Part shown: piece after piece, positions 46,223 to 53,210 of the stretch
How the letters are laid out: each line of letters begins with the position of its first letter
How positions within the stretch are numbered: the first letter of the stretch is position 1
The notes under the pieces: generated by a model
What the model saw: only the letters and a program-made list of their open reading frames with translations
Databases searched by the model: none
Told to the model about the DNA's origin: nothing
Source: Flagellimonas_B algarum
GTDB taxonomy: Bacteria; Bacteroidota; Bacteroidia; Flavobacteriales; Flavobacteriaceae
DNA length: 64,000 bases
NCBI RefSeq assembly: GCF_040513375.1
Contig: NZ_JBEVTG010000001.1
Span: 930,001 to 994,000, forward strand
Direction of reading: 5' to 3'
Made by a program: the position numbers and the translations under genes

Positions 46223-46741
46223 CTATCTAGTACCTCCTTTCTTTTTATTCGTTTTGCTTTTAGAAAGCTTTTTTTTGATCCGAACGATTTCGTTCTCTGC
46301 ATACGTTTGGTAATCCGAGTTGTAACTGTAGGCCTTTACTTCTTCCATGGCCCGGATCGCCATTTTGTATTGGCGCCATTTTTCGAACAACCAACTTTGT
46401 AGGTTGTAGAGCACGGCTTTGTCCATACCCTTGACGGTCAAGGCGAACTCCAGTACTTTTTGTGCTTGGGTAAGATCCTCGTTCAAGATCAAGACGGCGA
46501 TATAATCCGGATAGATATAAGGCAATTCCAGATCATGCTCCAAGGCTTCCTCGAAGCAGGCCTTGGCCGCTTCGTATTCCCCCAATTGTTCGGCATATAT
46601 GGTACCCATCATGCAAAGTGCTTTGACGTTTTTAGCGTCGTATGACAAGGCATAGTTCAAGGCTTCGATGGCTTCTTCCAACTCATACGGGTAGGCATCC
46701 AAGGCTTTGAATAGGTACATATTGAAATTCGTTCTTTCCAT
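46223..46741 (-). CDS. TPR-repeat protein
   Basis: 172 residues from the ATG at 46741 (MERTNFNMYLFKALDAYPY); an upstream ATG at 46792 would add 17 residues of unclear quality. Residues ~10-130 contain about three tetratricopeptide units (EEAIEALNYALSYDAKNVKALCMMGTIYAE, YEAAKACFEEALEHDLELPYIYPDYIAVL, and a degenerate third). A lysine-rich tail (KKKLSKSKTNKKKGG) could bind nucleic acid or be disordered. No enzymatic domain. It is transcribed alone behind a structured leader (46821-47015). Function unknown. Confidence 0.8.
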   Translation of the reverse strand: MERTNFNMYLFKALDAYPYELEEAIEALNYALSYDAKNVKALCMMGTIYAEQLGEYEAAKACFEEALEHDLELPYIYPDYIAVLILNEDLTQAQKVLEFALTVKGMDKAVLYNLQSWLFEKWRQYKMAIRAMEEVKAYSYNSDYQTYAENEIVRIKKKLSKSKTNKKKGGTR

Positions 46742-46820
46742 GATATTCATTTCTTTGGCGCAAGACTGATCCTGATACGCAGGACCGCTCATGCTTGTTT
46801 TGAAATCGTCTCGAAATGGC

Positions 46821-47015
46821 TATATCCGCCGGATATAAAAAATCCGAAACATCCTATTGGATTGCCTCGGATCTTCTTAAGGGCTAAGACCCTACAGGAA
46901 AGAACCGAAGCAACGGTATTGATCGTTCATCGATCAATCGGCTTTTAAAACTGGTCTGATGTAAAAGCATCGCTTCGTTTTTATTTGTTTGAAATTCGTG
47001 TTGTCGTGTTTCGTT
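46821..47015 (-). ncRNA. Candidate structured leader or small RNA upstream of the TPR gene
   Basis: A run of short perfect stems, given in plus-strand coordinates: 46821-46837 (TATATCC-GCC-GGATATA), 46842-46872 (terminator-like), 46880-46893 (AGGG/CCCT), 46904-46917 (ACCG/CGGT), 46918-46938 (ATTGATCG-TTCAT-CGATCAAT), 46958-46971 (GATG/CATC). A promoter-like TTG-N20-CATATTTG precedes it on the minus strand. The predicted RNA is ~180 bases. It matches no riboswitch class I know; it may be an attenuator or an independent sRNA. Confidence 0.4.
46836..46872 (-). terminator. Terminator-like hairpin in the TPR leader
   Basis: On the minus strand the arms ATCCGA/TCGGAT enclose a second stem ATCC-AATA-GGAT, followed directly by six T's. 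It lies about 95 bases upstream of the TPR start, so it would end a short transcript or act as an attenuator. Confidence 0.55.
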
Positions 47016-47022
47016 CGACGGG

Positions 47023-47053
47023 CAAATATGGGGGCTATTTCTGGATTATGCAA
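47023..47053 (-). promoter_or_regulatory. Promoter of the structured leader/TPR transcript
   Basis: On the minus strand TTG (47053-47051), 20-base spacer, CATATTTG (47030-47023), one mismatch from TAnnTTTG. Confidence 0.45.
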
Positions 47054-47237
47054 GAAAAAATCGAATTTAAATTATTGATAATCAGTGAATTAAGTTTAAA
47101 AAAGGCATAGGGGGTCCCGGTCCGCTTTTCAGCGGATTTTCAACATGATACAATCGCCTGTCCCTCAATCGTTTTCTGTTTCAACTATCCGGTATATGTC
47201 ATTTTACTTTTCTTGCATTCGTTTTAAAATTTTTCAT

Positions 47238-47267
47238 AAAAAAAGCGCCCAATTGGTGTAGGACGCT
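47238..47267 (-). terminator. Terminator after the 41-residue small ORF
   Basis: 7-bp stem AGCGTCC/GGGCGCT (minus strand) with one A-C mismatch (47261-47267 with 47244-47250), followed by seven T's. It stands 28 bases after the small ORF stop and also closes the helicase transcript. Confidence 0.7.
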
Positions 47268-47295
47268 TCGTTATGGTATCAAAATCGGTTTTAAA

Positions 47296-47421
47296 TCAAT
47301 GTATAAATCCATTTAAACCGGACACATCACGTCCTTTTCGCGAGGATAATTCGATTATCCAGCGATAGTCCACCTGACTGAACAGGTCTTTTGGGATGCT
47401 ATGTACTCCAGTATTTTTCAT
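47296..47421 (-). CDS. Small 41-residue ORF with its own promoter and terminator
   Basis: Begins MKNTGVHSIPKDLFSQ, continues with a VDYRWIIELSSRKGRD segment and ends GLNGFIH-stop. The unit promoter-ORF-terminator is complete: TTG-N18-CATCTTTG directly upstream (8 bases between box and ATG, so nearly leaderless) and a hairpin terminator 28 bases downstream. The mixed polar, aromatic and hydrophobic composition looks protein-like, with no membrane span. It lies just beyond the helicase stop on the same strand. I recognise no family. It may instead be a small RNA whose frame is open by chance. Confidence 0.45.
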   Translation of the reverse strand: MKNTGVHSIPKDLFSQVDYRWIIELSSRKGRDVSGLNGFIH

Positions 47422-47429
47422 TTGCATTG

Positions 47430-47458
47430 CAAAGATGCAAAAATCCCTGGATTTCCAA
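47430..47458 (-). promoter_or_regulatory. Promoter of the small ORF
   Basis: Minus strand TTG (47458-47456), 18-base spacer, CATCTTTG (47437-47430), one mismatch from TAnnTTTG. Confidence 0.4.
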
Positions 47459-47510
47459 GAGATTGCAAAGAATATCGCTATTCGGGATGGATGTGGCGCC
47501 GTCTAATGAC

Positions 47511-50306
47511 CTACGAGTATAAGAAGCTCCGTAGTTGTGTCAGCACACCTTCTTGGTCAAAATACCAATCGGCGAACGAGAGCGGGAAGACCTTGATCTG
47601 GGCACGGTTCAGGATGCGGATTCGCTCCACACTAAGCGCGTGGACAAAGTCACCCGGATACCCGATCAAATCAATGGCGTAGTACCCTTTTTCGGTTTGG
47701 ATCAATAGATCCAGGGTGATGTCGGCGATCCGATAGCCTTCCCAAAATTGGACCATAGCTTCTTTGGGCAAATGGTCTTGGATCTGCTTCAGGAAGAAAT
47801 CCCGTTCCAGTCCTTGGGCGTGCGGTTTCGAAACGCTTTTTTCTTTTCCATACACCAAAAATTTTCGCAGCAGACTCCCAGGACGAAAATCCTTTGGATT
47901 GCCCGAATGATACACATACTGCCCATGTCTGGCCCGTGTCACCGATACATTGAAGACATCCGCCTTGTTCAAATGGCCATGGGCCGAATGATGGGTGGCC
48001 CCATCTACGACCAACGAAAGGAACATCAGGTCACGCTCTTCGCCTTGAAAGGCGTAAGGGGTGCCGACCTTGAACCGATGGCGCTCGAGGGTTTCGACCT
48101 CGAAACGATCGAATAGCGCCTCCGAAAGATGATCGACCTGACTTCTAAAAGGCGATAGGATTCCGATTGAAGTGACCAACGAAGGGTCCCACTCGGCCTC
48201 TTGGGCGACCCGCTCCCCCACATCCCGCAGCAAACGTTCGGCTTCGATGCTGTTGACGCCTTGCGCATCCCGGCTGCCATCACAAGGAATGAGGTAAAGC
48301 GACCGTTCGTCACGACCCGGCTTATGGGTCATCAAACGCAGTTCGTTGTTGTAGAATTCGCGATTGCTGAACCCGATGATCTGGGGCAGACTGCGGTAAT
48401 GCTCGTCGAGCATGGCTACTTGCGATCGGCGTTGTAGGCTGTTGATGGCAAGGTCGAGAATGCTATGGTCACGGTAGTTCAACAAAAAGGGATCTACTGC
48501 TTGCAACCCCAGTTTTTGTTGCAATTGGAATTGTACGTTCTTCGATAAGAACGAGATATGGCGCAGTTGGTTCGGGTCACCGGCGAACACCACCCTTTTG
48601 GCGCGTTGTAAGGCCGGCAGACAAGAAGCGATATCGCACTGGGTCGCCTCATCGATGATCACCACATCGAACAGTCCGTTGATCAAGGGCACCTTGTCCT
48701 TCACTTCGGAAAGGTTGATCAACCATATCGGGAAGGCCTTTAAAACGCAATCGAAGTCTATTTTTTCAAAGATGGCGATGCGCTCCGTATCGCTATGGGT
48801 GTTCAGTGCCCGGTAGAATTCATTGAAATCGCCCCAATGGTCGTGCATGACCTTGAGCAGGTTCAAAATGTAGTTCCATTTTAAGAACTCCTTGGTCTTC
48901 TTGACCGAATCGCCGTCTTTGGTCCGGATTTCCGACACGATTTCATGCAGCGCTTCCTGAAAAGGCAGTTTGTTGACCAGTTGCAACCATAGCGACTTGA
49001 GGTCATCCCACAGCTTGGATTCCTTTTGGCTCAAAAAATCGCTTTTCGCTTGTTCCCCCTCCAAAACCGCCGCGTAATCTTGCTCCAATCCCTGGGTCTC
49101 CCGCTTGATTTTTTGCAATTGACGATGGAGTGATTCGATAAAATCGCGGAGCTTACCGATATCATCGAACCCATTGTGCTCTTCGAATTCTTTATGTAAA
49201 AACCGCATGGGAGAAGCACTGACCAACATCGATTTAATGAAACGCCGCACTTTGGTGACGTGTTTTCGTTTTCGACCGCCCCTGATGATACAGTGTTCGA
49301 AACCCAGCTGCCCGTTGATCTTTTCTGCCACGACATCGACCGCCTCATCGGTTCTCGAGACGACCAATACCGATTCGCCCCGACTCATATGTTCAAGGGC
49401 AATGGCCGAAATGGTATAGGTCTTCCCGGTTCCCGGCGGACCGACGATCAGGGTGGTCGGATGGGTAGCTGCCGAAATCAAAAGGCTTTTCTGGGCTTTG
49501 CTCAGCACCGTGGGTACGTAGCCCATCACCGCTTCGGGTGTTGCGGGCAACGATTTTGCCGAGCGCTCGAAGAGGGTGGTATAGGGGCTTGAAAAGGTAG
49601 AGGCGGCACCCAGTTGTTTCAGTTCGTTGAGCACCCCACGGGTCTGTTTTGACTTTTCGACGATACCCATGACACTGAAGGGCAAGATCTGATAGCTATT
49701 CTCGGTCCCTTTTAGTTTTCGCAATCGATACCGTATTTGCCCAAGGCTGAGGTTGTTCGGATAGCCCAATAATTCTTGGGCCTCGATATCGGGATGGTGT
49801 TTTTCGAACAAGGCGATCAATTGGCCGACATGCTCGAAGCGAAACGGGCCACTGGGCAACGCCTTAAGCAGGGCGTTTTGGAAATTGTCGGTTTCATCGG
49901 CACTGGCCAAGAGCTGTAACAACGGATAGTTGAGTCGGCGTGATTGCAGGTCGATCCGGGCAAAATAAAACCCGTCGTTCTGTTCTACGCGAATATCATG
50001 GTAGAGCAAAGGGGCGCAAAGGGCCTGTGATTTTCCCCGAAAATCGACATAGGTGCCACACACAAAGAGGGCTCCATGAACCAGTTCTTTTTCCTTTTCG
50101 AACAGTTTTGCGTTTTTCAGTAACAGCTCGCCCTGTTCGTTGGGAATGGGCACAATGGGATAGGTGCCGTTGATCAGTTCTTCTTCTTCGAAAAAGACTT
50201 TATGGGCGACCTTGGGTTTGAGAAAGTCCATGATGCTGATCGATCGGTTGTCGGCCAGATAGCAATCATGGAAGTAGTTGGCGATGTTGGCGAGATTCCC
50301 TGTCAT
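47511..50306 (-). CDS. Superfamily 1 helicase of UPF1/DNA2 type
   Basis: 931 residues. An N-terminal ~270-residue beta-rich region precedes the split helicase core: Walker A LIVGPPGTGKTYT (about 290), then a coiled-coil insert (~380-430). Next is DVVIIDEATQCDIASCLP (motif II, DEAT), FAGDPNQLRHI (motif III), LDEHYRSLPQII (motif IV), GTPYAFQGEERDLMFLSLV (motif V) and NVSVTRARHGQYVY (motif VI). The C-terminal ~90 residues (WEGYRIADITLDLLIQTEKGYYAIDLIGYPG) resemble a degenerate PD-(D/E)xK/DUF559-like fold; this is tentative. It should be an ATP-dependent RNA or DNA helicase. It follows an XRE-S24-like regulator gene by 18 bases. Similar helicases occur in defence loci, but no other defence gene is present. 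Confidence 0.9.
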   Translation of the reverse strand: MTGNLANIANYFHDCYLADNRSISIMDFLKPKVAHKVFFEEEELINGTYPIVPIPNEQGELLLKNAKLFEKEKELVHGALFVCGTYVDFRGKSQALCAPLLYHDIRVEQNDGFYFARIDLQSRRLNYPLLQLLASADETDNFQNALLKALPSGPFRFEHVGQLIALFEKHHPDIEAQELLGYPNNLSLGQIRYRLRKLKGTENSYQILPFSVMGIVEKSKQTRGVLNELKQLGAASTFSSPYTTLFERSAKSLPATPEAVMGYVPTVLSKAQKSLLISAATHPTTLIVGPPGTGKTYTISAIALEHMSRGESVLVVSRTDEAVDVVAEKINGQLGFEHCIIRGGRKRKHVTKVRRFIKSMLVSASPMRFLHKEFEEHNGFDDIGKLRDFIESLHRQLQKIKRETQGLEQDYAAVLEGEQAKSDFLSQKESKLWDDLKSLWLQLVNKLPFQEALHEIVSEIRTKDGDSVKKTKEFLKWNYILNLLKVMHDHWGDFNEFYRALNTHSDTERIAIFEKIDFDCVLKAFPIWLINLSEVKDKVPLINGLFDVVIIDEATQCDIASCLPALQRAKRVVFAGDPNQLRHISFLSKNVQFQLQQKLGLQAVDPFLLNYRDHSILDLAINSLQRRSQVAMLDEHYRSLPQIIGFSNREFYNNELRLMTHKPGRDERSLYLIPCDGSRDAQGVNSIEAERLLRDVGERVAQEAEWDPSLVTSIGILSPFRSQVDHLSEALFDRFEVETLERHRFKVGTPYAFQGEERDLMFLSLVVDGATHHSAHGHLNKADVFNVSVTRARHGQYVYHSGNPKDFRPGSLLRKFLVYGKEKSVSKPHAQGLERDFFLKQIQDHLPKEAMVQFWEGYRIADITLDLLIQTEKGYYAIDLIGYPGDFVHALSVERIRILNRAQIKVFPLSFADWYFDQEGVLTQLRSFLYS

Positions 50307-50324
50307 GCGCTTTGGTGGGCGGTC

Positions 50325-51083
50325 TTATCGCAGCATTTCATGAAGTTTCTGCACGTCTTGGTGCACCAGGGTCAACCGTCCTTCGATCATATCCGAAAAG
50401 TCCGGGATGCGGTGACAGAACACCTGCCGAATTTCCCAGAGCTCCTTGATGGCCGAAACGGGCATTACGATATCGACGATGTTCTTATGGTCCGTTTTCA
50501 GCGTGATTTCACCCGACGAAAAGAAAAACCGCCTGAAGATGAGCGCTTCGGCAGTGACTACCACACAATACGCCCCTTTTTCCACTTTCTTGAAATCCTT
50601 TTTGGTTACAGCTTCCCCGATAATGATGTCCTTGGGGTAAAAGCCCCGGTCCAGATGGGTCATCTCAAGGTTTTGGACTTCGAAAGCCCGCGAAGAATCC
50701 GGCCGATCCACAGGCAATTGAAGTTTGGGAAGGCCTTTGAGAAAAGCCTCGTCTTCATACGAAAAAGGATAGTCCGAAATATAGGTGCCCGTGACACAAC
50801 CGATTTCTGGAAAACGGTCGTTTACGATCTTGGTCGAGTCAGTGGTCAGGTCCGCTTTGAATTTCAAGAGCTCATTGACCGTAAGTTCGTTGGTCAAGAG
50901 GTCGTCGATCGTGATACTAAAATAATTAGCAATTTTGATAATCGTATCGATTTTCGGTTCACTTCGCTGCTCTTCATAGGCTCCCAGAGTCGCACGTTTC
51001 AGGTCGAAAATCTCTGAAAAGGCCTGTTGGCTCATGTTCTGGACACTACGGATTTTCTTGATGTTCTTGCCGAAGAAAGACAT
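50325..51083 (-). CDS. XRE-family regulator with S24/LexA-like C-terminal domain
   Basis: 252 residues. The N-terminal helix-turn-helix (residues ~5-65: NIKKIRSVQNMSQQAFSEIF, LKRATLGAYEEQRSEPKIDT) is clear. Residues ~110-235 resemble the LexA/CI beta-fold (THLDRGFYPKDIIIGEAV, EKGAYCVVVTAEALIFRRF), but the catalytic Ser of GDSM and the Lys of the dyad are not recognisable, so self-cleavage is unlikely. It may sense a ligand or a partner. It starts the operon containing the helicase gene and diverges from the PspA-flotillin cluster. Palindromes with TTTGC/GCAAA half sites in the shared region are candidate operators. Confidence 0.85.
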   Translation of the reverse strand: MSFFGKNIKKIRSVQNMSQQAFSEIFDLKRATLGAYEEQRSEPKIDTIIKIANYFSITIDDLLTNELTVNELLKFKADLTTDSTKIVNDRFPEIGCVTGTYISDYPFSYEDEAFLKGLPKLQLPVDRPDSSRAFEVQNLEMTHLDRGFYPKDIIIGEAVTKKDFKKVEKGAYCVVVTAEALIFRRFFFSSGEITLKTDHKNIVDIVMPVSAIKELWEIRQVFCHRIPDFSDMIEGRLTLVHQDVQKLHEMLR

Positions 51084-51095
51084 AATTTGCTAATA

Positions 51096-51147
51096 ATATT
51101 TGCAAATATGAAAATTATTTGCTATGTTTGTTAGGTAAATATAGCAA
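51096..51147. promoter_or_regulatory. Candidate operator region between the XRE gene and the PspA-flotillin cluster
   Basis: 14-base perfect palindrome ATATTTGCAAATAT (51096-51109). A second inverted pair follows: TTTGCTAT (51118-51125) and ATAGCAAT (51141-51148). They share a TTTGC half site and lie 13-65 bases upstream of the XRE start. They could control both divergent transcripts (inference). Confidence 0.45.
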
Positions 51148-51305
51148 TTTATGTGGTCGCGACCCGTTATTTTGCTGAAAAAAATAGACATTTTACAAAT
51201 TTAGCTATGATTTTTAGCCATTTTATATGGATGGATTCATGAAAAGGCAGTAATTTATAGCTTCATTTGAGAGCGACAGTATAAACAGAAACCAGCCCAA
51301 AACGC

Positions 51306-51701
51306 ATGGAAGATAATTTTCAAAAGGTCAAAGCATATCTACAACAATTGGATCTCGATATCGCCACTGAAAACCAGGAGGAAGGTATTTTGGTCATCAA
51401 TAAGGAACAAGAAGGTATCAAAAACCTGATCTTAGGGGTATTTACCCCCATATTGATCATCGAGCAGCACATTTTCGATATCGCCCAAGGCGATGCCAAA
51501 ATCTATAAGGAGCTCCTCAAAAAGAACAGGGATATCGTGCATGGGGCTTTCGTACTCGATGAATCCGGTGAAAAAGTAATCTTTAGGGACACCCTCAGAT
51601 TGCAACACTTGGATCTCGACGAACTCGAGGGATCCTTAAATTCCTTAAGCCTATTGCTAAGTGAATATGCCGATCAAATTATAAACTATTCAAAACAATA
51701 A
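51306..51701 (+). CDS. YbjN-like small protein
   Basis: 131 residues. The pattern KVKAYLQQLDLDIATENQEEGILVINKEQEGIKNLILGVFTPILIIEQHIF resembles the YbjN/type III chaperone-like (Tir chaperone) fold, with further FVLDESGEKVIFRDTLRLQHLDLDELEGSLNSLSLLL. YbjN homologues occur in envelope-stress settings. It is the first gene of a six-gene operon; the PspA gene begins 2 bases after its stop. Family assignment is moderate; the fold could also be a generic alpha/beta chaperone. Confidence 0.7.
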   Translation: MEDNFQKVKAYLQQLDLDIATENQEEGILVINKEQEGIKNLILGVFTPILIIEQHIFDIAQGDAKIYKELLKKNRDIVHGAFVLDESGEKVIFRDTLRLQHLDLDELEGSLNSLSLLLSEYADQIINYSKQ

Positions 51702-51703
51702 AC

Positions 51704-52420
51704 ATGGTAAATTTTTTCAAAAGACTATTTAAGATCGGCGAAGCCGAGGCGAATGCCGTAATCGACAAGATGGAAGACCCCATCAAACTGACCGAACAAG
51801 GGATACGTGACATGAAAGGTGATTTGGAAAAAAGCCTCGAATCCTTGGCGCAAGTCAAGGCCTTGGCCATTCGTTCCAAGAACGACACCGAGGAGTTTTT
51901 GGCCAAGGCCGAAGACTATGAGCAAAAAGCCATGCTGATCCTTCAGAAAGGCCATAAGAACGAAATCGATACCACAGAGGCCGACCGTTTGGCCAAAGAG
52001 GCCCTTGTTAAAAAGGAAGCCGCGAACCAACAGGCCGCCCGTAGCAAAAGCGACACGGAAAAGTTCGAAGGCTCCGTGGCCAAACTCGAGAAGAACGTGC
52101 AAGAGATCAAGCAGAACATTTCCCGATGGGAAAATGAACTCAAGACCTTAAAAGCCAGGGTCAAGGTGTCTAAAGCCACCAAGAACCTCAACAAGCAAAT
52201 GGCTGAGATCGACAGCTCGAGTACCGTCTCGATGTTAGAGCGCATGAAAGAGAAAGTGCAGCAAGAAGAAGCGCTGGCCGAAGCCTATGGCGATATCGCC
52301 AACGCTTCCAAATCCATCGATGAGGAAATCGACAAGGCCGCCGATGTATCGGAAGCCAATGCCGATGCCGATTTGGCGAAGCTCAAGGAACAATTGGGCC
52401 TGAATGACAAGAAATCGTAA
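51704..52420 (+). CDS. PspA/IM30-family protein
   Basis: 238 residues. The start MVNFFKRLFKIGEAEANAVIDKMEDPIKLTEQGIRDM is the amphipathic helix plus first coiled-coil helix of the PspA/Vipp1 (ESCRT-III-related) fold. Long heptad coiled coils cover ~25-190 with many Lys/Glu/Ala, and a short acidic end follows. Family proteins polymerise on membranes and guard against envelope stress. It is coupled to the YbjN-like gene and followed by an OB-fold membrane protein and a flotillin, a combination reported in comparative studies of PspA partners. Confidence 0.92.
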   Translation: MVNFFKRLFKIGEAEANAVIDKMEDPIKLTEQGIRDMKGDLEKSLESLAQVKALAIRSKNDTEEFLAKAEDYEQKAMLILQKGHKNEIDTTEADRLAKEALVKKEAANQQAARSKSDTEKFEGSVAKLEKNVQEIKQNISRWENELKTLKARVKVSKATKNLNKQMAEIDSSSTVSMLERMKEKVQQEEALAEAYGDIANASKSIDEEIDKAADVSEANADADLAKLKEQLGLNDKKS

Positions 52421-52465
52421 CAACGAACACCACCGAAGTAATCACATCATAAACACCGACCGACA

Positions 52466-53176
52466 TTGGAACAGTATTTTGACATCCTTTTTTCACAGGT
52501 AAACAGTACCCTGACCATTCTTTTGATCATCCTCATCGTTTACTGGTTGATCACCATGGTCAGCGGTCTCGACTTCGACCTCGACGTTGATGTCGACGTT
52601 GACATCGATGCCGATGTCGACTTGGAAGTGGACACCGGAATCGAAGGGGGAAGCATGGACTTTTCCGATGTCGCGAATGCAGAGGTCGACCGTGAACACG
52701 TCGTCAACAAAAAAACACGCAAACTGAAATGGTGGCAGATCGTGTTGATTTATTTCAACTTTGTCGGATTGCCGTTTATGTTCACGTTCACGTTTTGGAT
52801 CTTCCTTTGGTGGATCATCAGTGTACTGGCCACAGTACTTACCTTCAGCTATGACAATAGCTTTGGGTTCGTCATCGTACTGTTGGCCATCGTTCCCTCC
52901 CTGATACTGACCAAGATCGTCACCACGCCTTTCAAGGCCTTTTTCAAAAACCTGAACAAAGACGGTGACGAGGCGGTCGATTTTCTAGGAAGGGAGGCCA
53001 TTTTGCAATCGACGGTTTCCGGTGATAAACTGGGCAATGCCGAGGTGAATGCCAACGGAAACATCATGAACATCTATGTCAAATCGCTTGATGGTTCCGA
53101 ATTGCGGTTCCGCGAAAGCGTGCTCATCATCAAACAATCGGACGACAAAAGCTTCTTTTTCGTAAGCAGATCATAA
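52466..53176 (+). CDS. Acidic membrane protein with OB-like tail (YqiJ/NfeD-like)
   Basis: 236 residues starting with TTG, the only start in frame that fits (LEQYFDILFSQ). A membrane span (STLTILLIILIVYWLITMVSGL) is followed by a striking Asp/Val alternation (about residues 34-58, DLDVDVDVDIDADVDLEVD). Two or three more spans (WQIVLIYFNFVGLPFMFTFTF, IISVLATVLTF, VIVLLAIVPSLIL) and a C-terminal beta domain (~165-236: GREAILQSTVSGDKLGNAEV) of NfeD/OB type complete it. In E. coli the pair YqiJ-YqiK (OB-fold membrane protein plus flotillin) matches this order. It probably anchors or organises the flotillin encoded next. Confidence 0.8.
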   Translation: MEQYFDILFSQVNSTLTILLIILIVYWLITMVSGLDFDLDVDVDVDIDADVDLEVDTGIEGGSMDFSDVANAEVDREHVVNKKTRKLKWWQIVLIYFNFVGLPFMFTFTFWIFLWWIISVLATVLTFSYDNSFGFVIVLLAIVPSLILTKIVTTPFKAFFKNLNKDGDEAVDFLGREAILQSTVSGDKLGNAEVNANGNIMNIYVKSLDGSELRFRESVLIIKQSDDKSFFFVSRS

Positions 53177-53210
53177 GTCAATTTAAACAACTAAAAATCA
53201 CATTATAACT

